From Ectobius pallidus (taxonomy: Eukaryota > Arthropoda > Insecta > Blattodea > Ectobiidae), in contig CAXKWD010000007.1 of assembly GCA_964059195.1 (NCBI GenBank), forward strand, positions 153,011,269-153,075,268: a stretch of DNA of 64,000 bases, read 5' to 3'. The translations under genes were made by a program, and so were the position numbers. The notes beneath the pieces are model-generated. The model was given only the letters and a program-made list of their open reading frames with translations. It was not told the origin of the DNA and searched no databases. Positions 22,024 through 32,508 of the stretch are shown here, one piece after another (within the stretch, counting starts at the first letter, position 1; every line of letters starts with the position of its first letter).

Positions 22024-23526
22024 ATGAAGCCTTTCAGATTGAATATAAAAGAAATACACCCACAAGACAATTTTACAGGACTTGTGCAACGTAACAGACA
22101 AAATAAGTTAAAACTGGAAAGCATATTTAAACAGCCCAAGAGTTCTAAATATTCGTCTGGAGAAGTGCTCAGAGAGTTCTGTGAAGAAACAACTTTGCAT
22201 GGTCTGAAGTACATAGGAAAGAAGAAAAGTCATGCTATTACCACATTCATATGGACAGTGGCGATTCTGATGGCGATCATCATGTCAGCATACTTTTTAC
22301 ATGTGTCATATGTCAAATGGGGAAATACTCCAGTGATTATTTCCACAGCATCCGTACCAACCGAAGTATCCTCTATTCCTCTACCGGCCATCACTTTCTG
22401 CAGACCTGCAAGACTAACTTCGACAGCAAAAAACCAGATGCTGGACAAGAAAAACCCACGTCACGAGATAAATAGAGACCTCGTTGATTACTTCTGCAAA
22501 AATGGACAGCTTGGTAAATACAAGACTGATAATAGTACCATATTGCGGGCTATAACACTACAGTCGTATTACTTGTTTGGATGTAAGACCACAGCTATGA
22601 CACTCAATTCTCTTGGAAATCAAAATCTTGCTCGTTACATGCATTTATTTGAAAAACATATGCCCAACTGCTGCACACTGAATTCAGTGAAACCTGAATA
22701 TTTGTACAGAAATTTGACAGATGAGAGTTTTATGAACTTGTATAAAAACATAGATACTGCTGACTGGAATATGGAAAAGGGCTTTGATGCTAACACGAGC
22801 ATTGAAACCATGCCTTTAAGAGTGCGAACTGCTAAAGATGTATTAACCATCACAGCATTCAGAGAACCTGATGGCTGCAAATTGAACAATCTGTTTGAGT
22901 ATGCAATACATAGTCCAACAGAACCACCACCACCAATCAGCGAATGGATGGCGGTACCATTGGATAAAGCCACTGTCTTACACATTGAACCACACATAAT
23001 TCATGCTTCAGAAGACATCAAATCCATGAAGCTGAAGCAAAGGAAATGTTATTTTCAATCTGAAAGACAGCTCAAATTCTTCAGGATATACTCAGAGTCA
23101 AACTGCAGGCTTGAATGTGAGATGAACGTAACGCTGGCCCATTGCGGTTGTCTGCCAGCCGAACTACCAATACTATCTGGAATTCCAAAATGTGAGGGCA
23201 CTAAACTTGAATGTAAACCAAAAGTTGACTATAACGACTGCAATTGCTTGCAGCCCTGTATTGATATCACATACAAGGTAAGAGAACGAAGAGGTAGATG
23301 CCTAATATCCAAGGTATTATGTCAGATAGCAATCAAGTTCTCTGAACAGAGATATTATGGCCTGTATCGCTCAGAGTTCATTGGCTTAAGCGACTTCATT
23401 GCCAGCACTGGAGGCCTCCTTGGTTTGTTCATTGGCTTCAGCATCCTTAGTTTCATGGAGATTCTGTATTACACAGTTCTCTGTTTACAACGTGTGATCA
23501 AATATCGTATCACAAATTGTCCATAA
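22024..23526 (+). CDS. Pickpocket-family DEG/ENaC channel subunit (ppk B)
   Basis: An intronless 500-residue frame starting MKPFRLN, with all DEG/ENaC landmarks: H59-G60, first helix beginning ITTFIWTVAILMAIIMSAYF, LPAITFCRPAR, the Cys-rich ectodomain (CCTLNS, LHIEPHIIHASED, CYFQSERQL, CxCLPAELP, NCLQPCIDITYKV) and second helix with GGLLGLFIGFS (filter G471-F-S473). Its upstream (about 21830-22023) and downstream flanks match those of the gene at 32509. It is therefore the partner of a tandem duplication, and the two proteins differ at about 65 positions plus one 8-residue gap (residues 33-40 region present here only). NCLQPC replaces the NCWQPC or QCWQPC seen in the other two, an odd substitution in a conserved loop. 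Function as a Na+ channel subunit is inferred from family. Confidence 0.9.
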   Translation: MKPFRLNIKEIHPQDNFTGLVQRNRQNKLKLESIFKQPKSSKYSSGEVLREFCEETTLHGLKYIGKKKSHAITTFIWTVAILMAIIMSAYFLHVSYVKWGNTPVIISTASVPTEVSSIPLPAITFCRPARLTSTAKNQMLDKKNPRHEINRDLVDYFCKNGQLGKYKTDNSTILRAITLQSYYLFGCKTTAMTLNSLGNQNLARYMHLFEKHMPNCCTLNSVKPEYLYRNLTDESFMNLYKNIDTADWNMEKGFDANTSIETMPLRVRTAKDVLTITAFREPDGCKLNNLFEYAIHSPTEPPPPISEWMAVPLDKATVLHIEPHIIHASEDIKSMKLKQRKCYFQSERQLKFFRIYSESNCRLECEMNVTLAHCGCLPAELPILSGIPKCEGTKLECKPKVDYNDCNCLQPCIDITYKVRERRGRCLISKVLCQIAIKFSEQRYYGLYRSEFIGLSDFIASTGGLLGLFIGFSILSFMEILYYTVLCLQRVIKYRITNCP

Positions 23527-23888
23527 ATTTCTAATATGAATTCCTACATTTGTAGTAAACTTGCAGATGAAGATCTATACAACATTCAGCATACCGGTAA
23601 TATGAGAAAATGGCTATAACTTTGATTGCAATATTGAGCTCTCAAAATGCAGGGATGAAGGGGATTAATATTGCATGCAGTATATGTACAGGGATGAGAA
23701 ATCCGCAAGATGCGATAATGCAAATTGTTCTTAATTTAACAAATATTTGCCTAATTTTGTTTTACTACCTCCTATAACTCCAAAACAGCACTTCTAAATT
23801 GTGAAGTAATGCAAATTCACATAATAACTTGAAAAGTAAACATAACCAAAGCTTTCAGGCAAATTTCGGAAAAAATTATTTTATTTGT

Positions 23889-24785
23889 CATTTTGAATTC
23901 TGAGTTCCTGTGCCTGTGAAGAATGTTGACACATAATGTATTAAGAGCACATCAGCATCACAAATGAAATACTAAAAAATTCATTTCTGTGTTTGTGAAG
24001 AATATTGTAGAGATCATTAAAACACTACATTGTGAGAGTATTTTGAATTCTGTGTTCCTGCATTTGTGAAGTTTATGAGTTTATCAGTACCTCCAACGTA
24101 TTAAAACATTGGTTCCCAAACCTTTCAGTCCACGGACCCCTTGAAAAAAATTTAAATTTCGCGGACCCCCTCTGGGTTTGGAAGGAAAAAAAACTAAATA
24201 AATACTTTGATTCAAATGTATTAAATTCAATAGACAAAGTAACACTATCAATGGTAACAAACAGAGTTTACTTCTTAATGTGAACAGTGAAGCTGGTTTA
24301 GAAGATATGTAACTTGAGAAAATTACGGGATATCCTATTTCTTATTAAACGCTTGCGGACCCCCTGAAACACCATCGCAGACCCCACTTTGGGAATCACT
24401 GTATTAAAATATACACTTCTGTGTTTGTGAATAATATTGTAAACAACCCAAAAAGGATATTTTGAATTCTGCTTTCTTTCTTTTGTGAAAAATGTTGAAA
24501 TATTTTAGACTGTGTGACTATTATGAATATACTAATATATACATTTCTGTGTTTGTGAAGAATACTGAAAACAACCCAAAAAATTTTGTTGTAAGAATAT
24601 TTTGAGTTCTGGATTCTTGCATTTGTGAAGAAGGTTTGCATATTTATTGTGAGCTTGTCTGTTGTATAAATACAATAAAACTTTTCTCTACTTGTGAAGA
24701 ATATTGTAAACAACCCAAAAATTTTCATTGTAAGAATATTTTGAATTCCGCATTCCTTCATTCATGAAGAACGTTGTAATTAAAT
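23889..24785 (+). repeat. Degenerate ~150-bp satellite downstream of ppk B
   Basis: Diverged tandem units share the phrases CTGTGTTTGTGAAGAATATT, CATTGTAAGAATATTTTGA and TTCCTGCATTTGTGAAG. Units start near 23985, 24415, 24547 and 24692, with a hAT MITE (24107-24401) inserted in the tract. Open frames here are by-products of the repeat. It matches the tract after ppk C. Confidence 0.75.
24107..24401. mobile_element. hAT-type MITE in ppk B satellite
   Basis: Ends CATTGGTTCCCAAACC and TTTGGGAATCACTG are imperfect inverted repeats. Both flanks are TATTAAAA (24099-24106, 24402-24409). Subterminal GCGGACCCCCT repeats are present. Confidence 0.8.
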
Positions 24786-25026
24786 CATGAAATGGACTGG
24801 ACATGTTGCATGCAAGGGGAAGGAAAGCCAATATCAAAAAAATATTGACTGGGAGACCCAAAGCAAAAAAGGCCACTTGGAAGACCTATAGACATAGGTG
24901 GGAGGATAATATTAGGATAAATTTAAGAGAAGTAGGATTTGAGAGGGATGGTTGGATGGAGTTAGCACAGAACAGGGTGGAATGGCAGGCTCAGGCAAGC
25001 ATGGCAATGAATCTTCGAGTTTCATA
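24785..25026 (+). mobile_element. RTE-like LINE C-terminal fragment
   Basis: The frame at 24827-25024 reads ILTGRPKAKKATWKTYRHRW, then EDNIRINLREVGFERDGWME and AMNLRVS with a stop codon. This is the conserved end of RTE-type ORFs in insects. It is 5' truncated; a microsatellite tract follows. Confidence 0.65.
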
Positions 25027-25072
25027 AAACAGATAATATTCCTTTAGCTTGCTTAGGAATTATTTATTGCCA

Positions 25073-25121
25073 TTGAGTGAATGAGTGAGTGAGCGAGGGA
25101 GGGAGTGAGTGAGTGAGTGAA

Positions 25122-25162
<41 letters not shown>

Positions 25163-25210
25163 GATTAAGTAAATAAGTAAGTAAGTCAAGAGTAAAATCT
25201 CTCTCTCTCT
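25073..25210 (+). repeat. (GTGA)n/(GTAA)n and (CT)n microsatellites
   Basis: Tetranucleotide run GAGTGAGTGAGTGA changes to AAGTAAGTAAGTAAGTAAGT (25129-25162), then CTCTCTCTCTCTC at 25199. It follows a LINE 3' end (24785-25026) and may have grown from its tail. Confidence 0.9.
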
Positions 25211-25232
25211 CTTGAATCCTATGTCCCATGTT

Positions 25233-25578
25233 GTGGCGAAGAGCCTTCAAGTGGAGGTTTCTGTTTAGCAATGTGAATTTTGTTACGCTTATTTTCCTAG
25301 AGAGGGCAATGGGATAGGTGGTAAGCCCATCACCCCTTAACCCCTCTCCGGAAACTAAGGTATTACTTGGACGTGAAAGGGCCAAGAAATTTTGTCCAGA
25401 GGCACTAATTTAGGCTTGGAGTTCTTTTACGTGCCGCAAATCTGGCCCCCCAGCTTAAACTCCGTCCCAGAGGACTCTGTGCCCAGGATTTTTACGTCCT
25501 GAAAAACTCATTGACTGCGGCCGTGTTTGATCCTGCGACCTTCGGATCTAGAGGCGGGCACGCTACCTCTAGCCGACA
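25233..25578 (-). mobile_element. tRNA-derived SINE (family 1), minus copy
   Basis: Reverse complement has the head near 25578 (GATCCGAAGGTCGCAGGATC, GGCGGGCACGC complement) and the tail at 25233-25260 (CTCCACTTGAAGGCTCTTCG). It abuts the start of duplication copy B and is preceded at 25073-25210 by (GTGA)n/(GTAA)n and (CT)n microsatellites. Confidence 0.75.
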
Positions 25579-27277
25579 AGAGTAAAATAGCATGATATTA
25601 TCCTATCACGTAAGATATTACCTATGTGATCTGTAAGCTATATTTTTTTAAGTTGGTTTGGTTTGTTCCATAAAATACTTTGTATTTAAACAATATAATA
25701 TTATTCATCATAAAGTGTTACCAGTTACAAATACTGACTTATCTATTATCTGTTATCTATCTTAGAAAGTTAGGTACCATATATCATATTTGTTCTTATG
25801 AAAAGTTTATTTTTTCCTTAATAGTTAAATAGCACAAAATTTTACCTGTGTTTATATGTTTTGATTTGTCTGCTACATTTTTATGAAGTTTGTTTGTTTG
25901 AGTCTAAGAAAAGTTTTACTCCGCTATAGGAACACTATATTATCCCTTCATAAACATATTCCCTACACAGTGGTAAAAATATTCCAAATGCTGGTAGTGT
26001 TCAACAATACAAGGGGGGAAAAAATCTTATCTATTGCACTCACATAACTTTCTCTACCCTAAGCATGTGCAAAACAACAACTTTAATTTTTTACAAAGAA
26101 TAATAGGCCACATTGCAGATGCATTTTCAAGAGTTTCATCCTCACGCAAAGGTAAGACAAAAGCCTGAGTAGGGAGAAAAATAATCCTCTCAGCATAGGA
26201 ATAGATTTCAATTAGTTTTCGCTTTCGGAAAATGTGTTTTCAATGTAAACAATATCCGATCACAAGGGTTAGGATTTTTACTTGCACCATCTTTTCATAG
26301 GACAAATTAGAGCTCCAGTAAAAGAAACCACAGTGTGAAATGCCATCTGTAGTTGAGAATGCAGACAATTTTCAAGCACCTTTTCTCTCTTTCTGGGGAC
26401 CTATTCCTCACTGTGTCCATAATCCTCTTTCTCTCCCGTTTTTTGTCTTTTGATTGAATTTCATTTTATTTTTTATTAAGTATCATGGCTTTGTTCAAAT
26501 ATCCAAGATTTTAAGTATCGGTAACTTTCAATGAACTTTCCCTCAACTTGCACTGATTGCTGCAATAACACCTTTTCTGTTCCCTTTTTTCATCTATTTT
26601 AGCACCTTTTCCCTTCCTTATTCCATACCGAAATTGCATTTAAAAATACTAACCCTGCCAATCACGATTTTGGCCCACTCTGTACAAAACTAATCCGCAT
26701 GTCCGAAGTTACTCTGTTTTTCGGTACTTATACCATGGAAGATATTAATTTTAGGACCCATATCTATTTGACTTTCTGTTGTTTATATGAATACTCCTCA
26801 AAATACTGAACTCTTTTCACCACCCTGTATATATATTGATTTTCTCTTATCCACATTACGAAGTTGGGTTTATTTATTTTGTTCTTTGAAAAGTTTTCTC
26901 CCTAATGGTTATATAACACAATAGTTTCACTCATAAAAAACATTAGCTTTTAGTTATGATTATCCATTACATGATTATGTAGGTGGTTTATTTGTTCCGA
27001 TGCAAAGTTTTCTTCTAATATTTAAACAGCATGATATCATTTCATAAAGTTATGAAAGTTATACCTGTTCTTTATACTGACTTGTGTGGTACATTTTACT
27101 TATAGCTTTGGTGTAGATTGGGAACATTTGATTTAGAATGTGAAACAAGCATACTACTACAAGAATATATCCAAGTTACACTACAATACTGTAAATAATT
27201 AAATTTAAAATACAGAAAAGGTAAGTATGGCAATAGGATAATTCAATTAATGCCAGTTTCTTGTTTTGTTGGCCACA

Positions 27278-27558
27278 GCGGTTTAAAGGTAGTGTCCGCC
27301 TCTAGATCCAAAGGTAGTGGAAGGTAGTGGAATCAAACCCGGCTGCCATTGATTAAGGACGTATAAATCCTGAGCACAAAGTTCTCCAGAAGAGACTTCA
27401 AGCTGGGGGCCCCATGTCGTATATGTAGGCCTACAGCACGTAGAAGAACTCCAACCTTAAATTAGAGCCTTTCATGTCCGAGTAATACCTTAGTTTCTGG
27501 AGGGGGGTTTGTGGGATGATGGATTTACCACCTGTCTCTCTGTCTTCTCTTGGAAATA
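27278..27558 (+). mobile_element. tRNA-derived SINE (family 1), duplicated copy B
   Basis: Same phrases and same truncation as 18157-18452: GTGTCCGCCTCTAGATCCAA, CACGTAGAAGAACTCCAACC, GTAATACCTTAGTTTCTGGA. Shared flanks show it was copied with the segment rather than inserted independently. An internal GGTAGTGGAA is tandemly doubled here. Confidence 0.75.
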
Positions 27559-27914
27559 TTCTGTTCGACCCCGAAATTTGATGTTGACTTTTTCAACATA
27601 AACACACATTTTGAGTTTTCCTGAATCCAAAAATGCTATTCACATCTGTGTATGTGTGCCTGTAAACAGCATAGCTTGAGGACAAAAATATTGTATAAAA
27701 ACAGAATTTAATATTTTGGTAAGAGTGACTTGTGGAACACGCTGCTAATATACAATGGGTTTAATTAGTATGTAAATTATTAACCCCAAAACTTCCTTTC
27801 TTTCAGTTTCACTTTCTCTGAAGAGAGGGAGGGGGGGTCATCGAAGACACTGGATGAAATGACTTTTTACTAACTTCCTATTAATTTTAAACTAATTTGT
27901 AATGTTTGGAACAT

Positions 27915-30222
27915 TCATTCATTCATAGTGTTCTGCCCAAGGGCAGGTCTTTCACTGCAAACTAAGCATTCTCCACTCTTTCCTGCTCTCAGCCTTCCTT
28001 TTTGTATCGGCATACAATCCATTTATTTTAATGTTATCTATCATCTGATATCTTCTTCTGCCTCGAACCTTCTTTCCATTTATCATTCCTTCTAAAGCAT
28101 CCTTCAGCAGACAATTTCTTCTTAGCCAATGTCCCAGCCAATTTCTTTTCCTCTTCTTTAGGAGCTCCAACAATGTTCTTCTTTCTCCCACTCTTTCTAG
28201 CACGTCTTTGTTTTTAATTTTGTCTGCCCATTGTATACGCTCCATCCTTCTCCAAATCCACATCTCAAATGATTCCAGTCGTTTTTCTTCACTCTTCCGT
28301 AGCGTCCAAGTCTCTGCTCCATACAGTGCTACACTCCACACAAAGCACTTTACTAGCCTCTTCCTAAGATCTTTTGCCATGGGCCCACAAAAAATTCTTC
28401 TTTTTCTATTAAAGGCCTCTTTTGCCATGGCTATCCTCTGTTTTACTTCCTGACAGCAGTTCATGTTGCTATTTATAGTACAACCCAGATATTTAAAACT
28501 ATCCACTTGTTTCACTGCTTCATTTTTGATTCGCGTGTCTATCCTCTTAGGTTCTCTTCCGATAACCATGGTCTTTGTCTTATTTATATTTATCTTCATT
28601 CCATAGTCCTCACATCTGCCATTTAGCTCCATCAGCATGTTTTTCAGTGTTGTTTCATCCTCCGCTAGCAAAGCCATATCATCGGCAAATCTTATGCACT
28701 TTATTCTTCTTCCTCCTATGTTTGCTCCTCCCTTGTTCAGGAAGCAGTTCTTTATTAAATCTTCCAAGTATATGTTGAAGAGAGTAGGCGATAAAGGGCA
28801 TCCTTGCCTTACCCCTCTTCCCATTACTCTGCCCTCTGTCATTTCTTCTCCTATCCTTACTTTCATTTGCTGTTTCATATATAGATTGCATAAAAGTCTC
28901 CTCTCCTTCCAGTCCACACCAATTTTCTTCAGGATCTCTATAAGTTTAATCCAATCTACTCTGTCAAAGGCCTTTTCCAGATCAACAAATGCTACATACA
29001 CTTCTTTACCTCTTCCTATATATCTTTCTCCGATTATTCGTATCAATCCAATCGCATCTCTCGTACCTTTTCCCTTCCTGAAGCCAAACTGTTCTTCCTC
29101 CAATTCACCTTCCATCTTAGAACGTAAACGTCGGTTCAATATTCTCAGGAGAATCTTAGCGGAATGAGGTATCAGGCTGATAGTCCTGTACTCCTTGCAT
29201 TTCTTCGCATTATTTTTCTTCGGTATTGGTATTAGCACCGTCTCTGTAAATTCTTCAGGCCATTCACCTTCTTCATATATCTTGTTGCACAAGGAATGAA
29301 TTTTTTTCTTCCCTTCACCTAAGCATTTAACCATCTCAATGGGGATTCCATCTATTCCTGCTGCTTTTCCAATTTTCATTTCTTTAATTGCTAGCTCAAC
29401 TTCTTCTATCAAAATGGTAAATCCTTTTTCATCTTCAGATACATCTGTTTCTTTTTCCACATCCAAGATAGCTGGGCGATTCCTTGTCTCGTATAATTCT
29501 TCTACATAATTTTGCCATGTGTTCAATATTCCCTGTTTGTCTGTTATTTCTTCTTTATTTTCATTCTCAATCAGCCATATTTCTTTTCTTGTATTCTTTC
29601 CATAATCCAAACACTTAACTTCGTGGTACATGAGATCATATCTTCCTTTTTTCTCTAAGTCCTCTATTTCTTCACATCTTTGCTTCCACCATTCTTCCTT
29701 CGCCTTCATGGTTTCCCTTTTTAGTTCGTTGTTTAGTCTCCTGTAGTTTCTTTTGGCTTCCTCTGTATTAACATTTTTCCATTTTCTCCTTTCCTCCATC
29801 TTCTGTAACATGTTTCCGGTGACCCAAGGTTTCTTGATATTCCTGCTCTCTTTGCGTCCTATTGTTTCTTCTGCAGCTGTCTGTATACAACTTTTCAGAT
29901 GAATCCATTGCTCATTACTATTTCCATATGGGATTTCTAGATTAGAGGCCTTTTCTTGAAAATTTTCTTGGAATCTTCTCCTTTCCTCTTCAATTTTAAG
30001 TTTCCCCACGTCGTACTTTATTGTCTTCTCCCCTCTTCTTATCTTCTTCAAGCAGATTTCTATTTCTCCTATTAGTAAGATATGGTCTGAATTTATATCA
30101 GCTCCTGGTAGGGTCTTCACATTTTTTAAACAATTCCGAAATCTTTCCTGTATCATTATGTAGTCGATCTGGTAACGCTTCTTGTCCACAGGGCTTATCC
30201 ATGTATATCTTCTTCTTTTATG
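27915..30222 (-). mobile_element. RTE-like LINE, 5' truncated
   Basis: Minus-strand retrotransposon copy. The 3' end is a short UTR finishing GGGCAGAACACTATGAATGA followed by (ATGA)n, a microsatellite tail typical of RTE-clade elements rather than poly-A. The 5' break falls inside the endonuclease domain near 30222, since the frame meets a stop just upstream. It is present only in duplication copy B. Confidence 0.85.
27952..30213 (-). CDS. LINE ORF: endonuclease end, reverse transcriptase, C-terminal domain
   Basis: An open frame of about 745 residues from Met at 30189, and open a few codons further upstream (RRRYTWISPVDKKRYQIDYI). It begins with the last part of an APE-type endonuclease (QIDYIM and ADINSDHILLIGE, with the conserved SDH), then a linker and a reverse transcriptase with GKAAGIDGIP, VAFVDLEKAFDRVDW, RQGCPLSPTLFNIYLEDL and FADDMALLAEDETT (catalytic Asp pair). 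The C-terminal tail contains ALYGAETWTL and RNWLGHWLRR. The frame is unbroken, which suggests recent insertion, but the missing endonuclease half means it cannot mobilise itself. RTE or a close clade is the best assignment. Confidence 0.85.
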   Translation of the reverse strand, partial: RRYTWISPVDKKRYQIDYIMIQERFRNCLKNVKTLPGADINSDHILLIGEIEICLKKIRRGEKTIKYDVGKLKIEEERRRFQENFQEKASNLEIPYGNSNEQWIHLKSCIQTAAEETIGRKESRNIKKPWVTGNMLQKMEERRKWKNVNTEEAKRNYRRLNNELKRETMKAKEEWWKQRCEEIEDLEKKGRYDLMYHEVKCLDYGKNTRKEIWLIENENKEEITDKQGILNTWQNYVEELYETRNRPAILDVEKETDVSEDEKGFTILIEEVELAIKEMKIGKAAGIDGIPIEMVKCLGEGKKKIHSLCNKIYEEGEWPEEFTETVLIPIPKKNNAKKCKEYRTISLIPHSAKILLRILNRRLRSKMEGELEEEQFGFRKGKGTRDAIGLIRIIGERYIGRGKEVYVAFVDLEKAFDRVDWIKLIEILKKIGVDWKERRLLCNLYMKQQMKVRIGEEMTEGRVMGRGVRQGCPLSPTLFNIYLEDLIKNCFLNKGGANIGGRRIKCIRFADDMALLAEDETTLKNMLMELNGRCEDYGMKININKTKTMVIGREPKRIDTRIKNEAVKQVDSFKYLGCTINSNMNCCQEVKQRIAMAKEAFNRKRRIFCGPMAKDLRKRLVKCFVWSVALYGAETWTLRKSEEKRLESFEMWIWRRMERIQWADKIKNKDVLERVGERRTLLELLKKRKRNWLGHWLRRNCLLKDALEGMINGKKVRGRRRYQMIDNIKINGLYADTKRKAESRKEWRMLSLQ

Positions 30223-30849
30223 TTAACATATTGCTTAAATTATTGTATTATCTTTTTGGTTTTTCTTCTCTCATTTGGTACTAACAAACCCATATTTATA
30301 TTTTTATTTATTACTGTCCAATAAATAACGTTAAAATAATACGTTATGCAATGAGCCTATAATAGCATTTATTAAGATATGACTTATGTTTACAAAACCA
30401 GCGAAGCGAGTTGCACATGACTGTTTTTGTTCGACCATAATTAAATGTTTAAGTTTCGAGTTTATAGATTCAACAAGATGGCTGACTATGGCAATCAGCT
30501 GTTACTAAGTTCTCGTTGTTCTCATCTTTTGAGATAGACGGCAGCTGACGGCATGCAGGGAATTCGAAGCTTCTCTTGGCATTTTAACCTCAAACAGAGG
30601 GACTTTTAATGAAATAGTCTTAATTTGGTATAATATTAAATTTAACATGAGCAGGATTGATTTTAATTTAAATACAGGTTGTTTATTATGCAGTTTTGTT
30701 TACTGCTCTCAAGGTTTCAAGATCCTTTTGTACTCAATATTAATCGTTACCACAACAGTGTTACAATGAAATTCTGCACTTTAATGGATATCATTATGAT
30801 ACCGCTACATCATACGTAATAAGCGTATTATGGTGTGGTTGACAATAAC

Positions 30850-31554
30850 TGAGGCGTGTCCGGAAAGTAAGTTCCGATCTCCAATAAAGAAAACAAAAAC
30901 ATTAATAAGTAAGAAATATTTATTGCAATATTTACAGAGATTCATTGGCTACTTCACTACATAGTCGGCACTGTTATCGAGGCATTTATCTTAGCGGTGT
31001 ACCAACAATTGTATGCCCATGGTATAGGACTCTGCCGTCAGCTGTACGCAGAGAAAGGTGATAAATTTCTCGACAATGTTGTCACTAGGGATGAAACATC
31101 CTGGGTGAAAAATCTGAGAAGGGCGATCCAAAACAAGAGACGTGGAATGCCGACAAGAGGCATTATGCTTTTGCATGACAATGCGGGGCCCCATACAGCC
31201 AACACCACACGGAATCAGTTGCTTCAGTTTGGATGGGAGATCATCTACCATCCACCCTATAGCCCCAACCTCGTGCAAAGTGACTTCCACTTCCAAGAAA
31301 AGGTTTCTGGTAGAAAAACATTTCCACAACAATGCTGAGGTTCAGACGACAGTGATTTCATTGCTCCAGAAGTTGGCGACAGAGTCCTATGACATGGGCA
31401 TACAAACGTTGGTGTAGCGGTAAGACAAATGCTTCAATAACAGTGGTGTAGAGAAGTAGCCAGTATCTGTAAATATTGCAATAAATAATTTTTGCTTAAT
31501 GATGTTTTTCTTTTCTTTATCAGCGATCAGAACTAACTTTCCAGACACGTCTCA
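30850..31554 (+). mobile_element. Internally deleted mariner
   Basis: Ends TGAGGCGTGTCCGGAAAGTA and its near complement finishing CCAGACACGTCTCA. The length of 705 bp compares with about 1.3 kb for a complete mariner. It is present only in duplication copy B. Confidence 0.8.
30997..31338 (+). pseudogene. Mariner transposase remnant
   Basis: A 113-residue frame contains VVTRDETSWV (first catalytic Asp block), then after a deletion MLLHDNAGPHTAN (second Asp) and, 34 residues on, PPYSPNLVQSDFHF (third Asp), giving the D,D34D pattern of mariners. The N-terminal DNA-binding region and the stretch between the first and second Asp blocks are missing. The normal D-L-A-P-S wording of the last block has decayed to N-L-V-Q-S. 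Confidence 0.8.
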
Positions 31555-31986
31555 TATTAAAAGAAGACAATAACTTAAAACAGGAGGTGGTTCTGTAAAA
31601 GTAGTTTGAAACAAACAAGAATAAAATAAAAATCTGTTGGTTCAACAAACCCCCCTTTTGGGATCCTAGGGTTAATCTAAACCAACAATGCAATGCCTGG
31701 TGAATGAGACTGAATTATTCTACAAATTTTTATACAGTGTTTACTATCTTGGCATTTATATCCGATTTGTACAGGGTTTAATACCATATATACCTGAATA
31801 CTACCAGTCCCTGAATAAAACCAGCACACAAATTTTGCTCCTGTTATACTATACTGTGATGCTACTACAAAGAATCGTGCTATATTTAGCCGATACGGTA
31901 CAAAATGTCAAAATTGAGGTGAGAGGAATCCAGTATTCAAATAAAACTCGCACCCCAGTTTTTTTGTTTGCAATTTTTTTTTAATT

Positions 31987-32243
31987 CCGGGGTGCATGGG
32001 CAAAGAGAGTTAAGTCCACTTTCTTGTTACTGAGAATTAGAGTGACTTAACACACTATACCAGCCCAACATAGCTTTAGAGATGGGTAAACCCATGAAGC
32101 ACACATCAATAACTACCGTACAATTTTGAATATGACTTACTGGACTTAACACAAATGTAGAGAACATTTTTATCTATAACTCTATGGACATATCTCAATT
32201 TTTTAGGATGGTGGACTTAACTCTCTTTGCCCGCGCACCCCAG
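31987..32243. mobile_element. 257-bp MITE flanked by AATT, copy 1
   Basis: Inverted ends CCGGGGTGCATGGGCAAAGA / TCTTTGCCCGCGCACCCCAG continue as GAGTTAAGTCCAC. AATT lies outside both ends. It is 257 bp, the same length as copy 2, inserted just upstream of the ppk C flank. Confidence 0.85.
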
Positions 32244-32508
32244 AATTGTGGGTAGTATTTGAGTATATGCGGTAATATTTTCTCATTAACTGTGGTGTTG
32301 CTACATACATGCTAGTGTTCCCCTCCATTACTCTGGATAATTGAGAGTACACTACAGATTTTCATTTCTCTAGCATTTACTAATAGCTTGTAACTTCTGT
32401 CAGGAATTCAAGAAGTAGCCTATCTACTACACAGAACATATCTATGATTTCTAAGAACTGGACACTGCACAGAGATACCCCTACGTGTGACATATTCTTC
32501 TGATCATT

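Larger units (their letters stand above)
12786..24785 (+). repeat. Segmental duplication, copy A (contains ppk B)
   Basis: Blocks in this stretch recur in the same order in 25581-35470. They are 12786-13440 (matches about 25581-26150), 17561-18450 including a SINE (matches 26728-27558), 21830-23610 with ppk B (matches 32275-34090) and a satellite tract 23889-24785 (matches 34110-35470). Gaps between blocks are explained mostly by different transposon insertions: hAT 13512-14257, MITE 15872-16489 and MITE 19374-20649 here; a LINE and a mariner in the other copy. Outer borders are approximate. Confidence 0.7.

Noticed and set aside
22635..22997. 120-residue minus-strand frames inside ppk B and ppk C (also 33096-33458)
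   Set aside because: Antisense shadows of conserved ppk coding sequence; no start context or domain of their own.
24396..24761. 121-residue minus-strand frame and similar frames at 34109-34907
   Set aside because: They arise from translating the ~150-bp satellite; repeated similar peptides reflect tandem units, not a protein.
25073..25210. CRISPR-like or regulatory array
   Set aside because: It is a simple tetranucleotide microsatellite without spacers.
28637..29167. 176-residue plus-strand frame
   Set aside because: Antisense shadow of the LINE reverse transcriptase.
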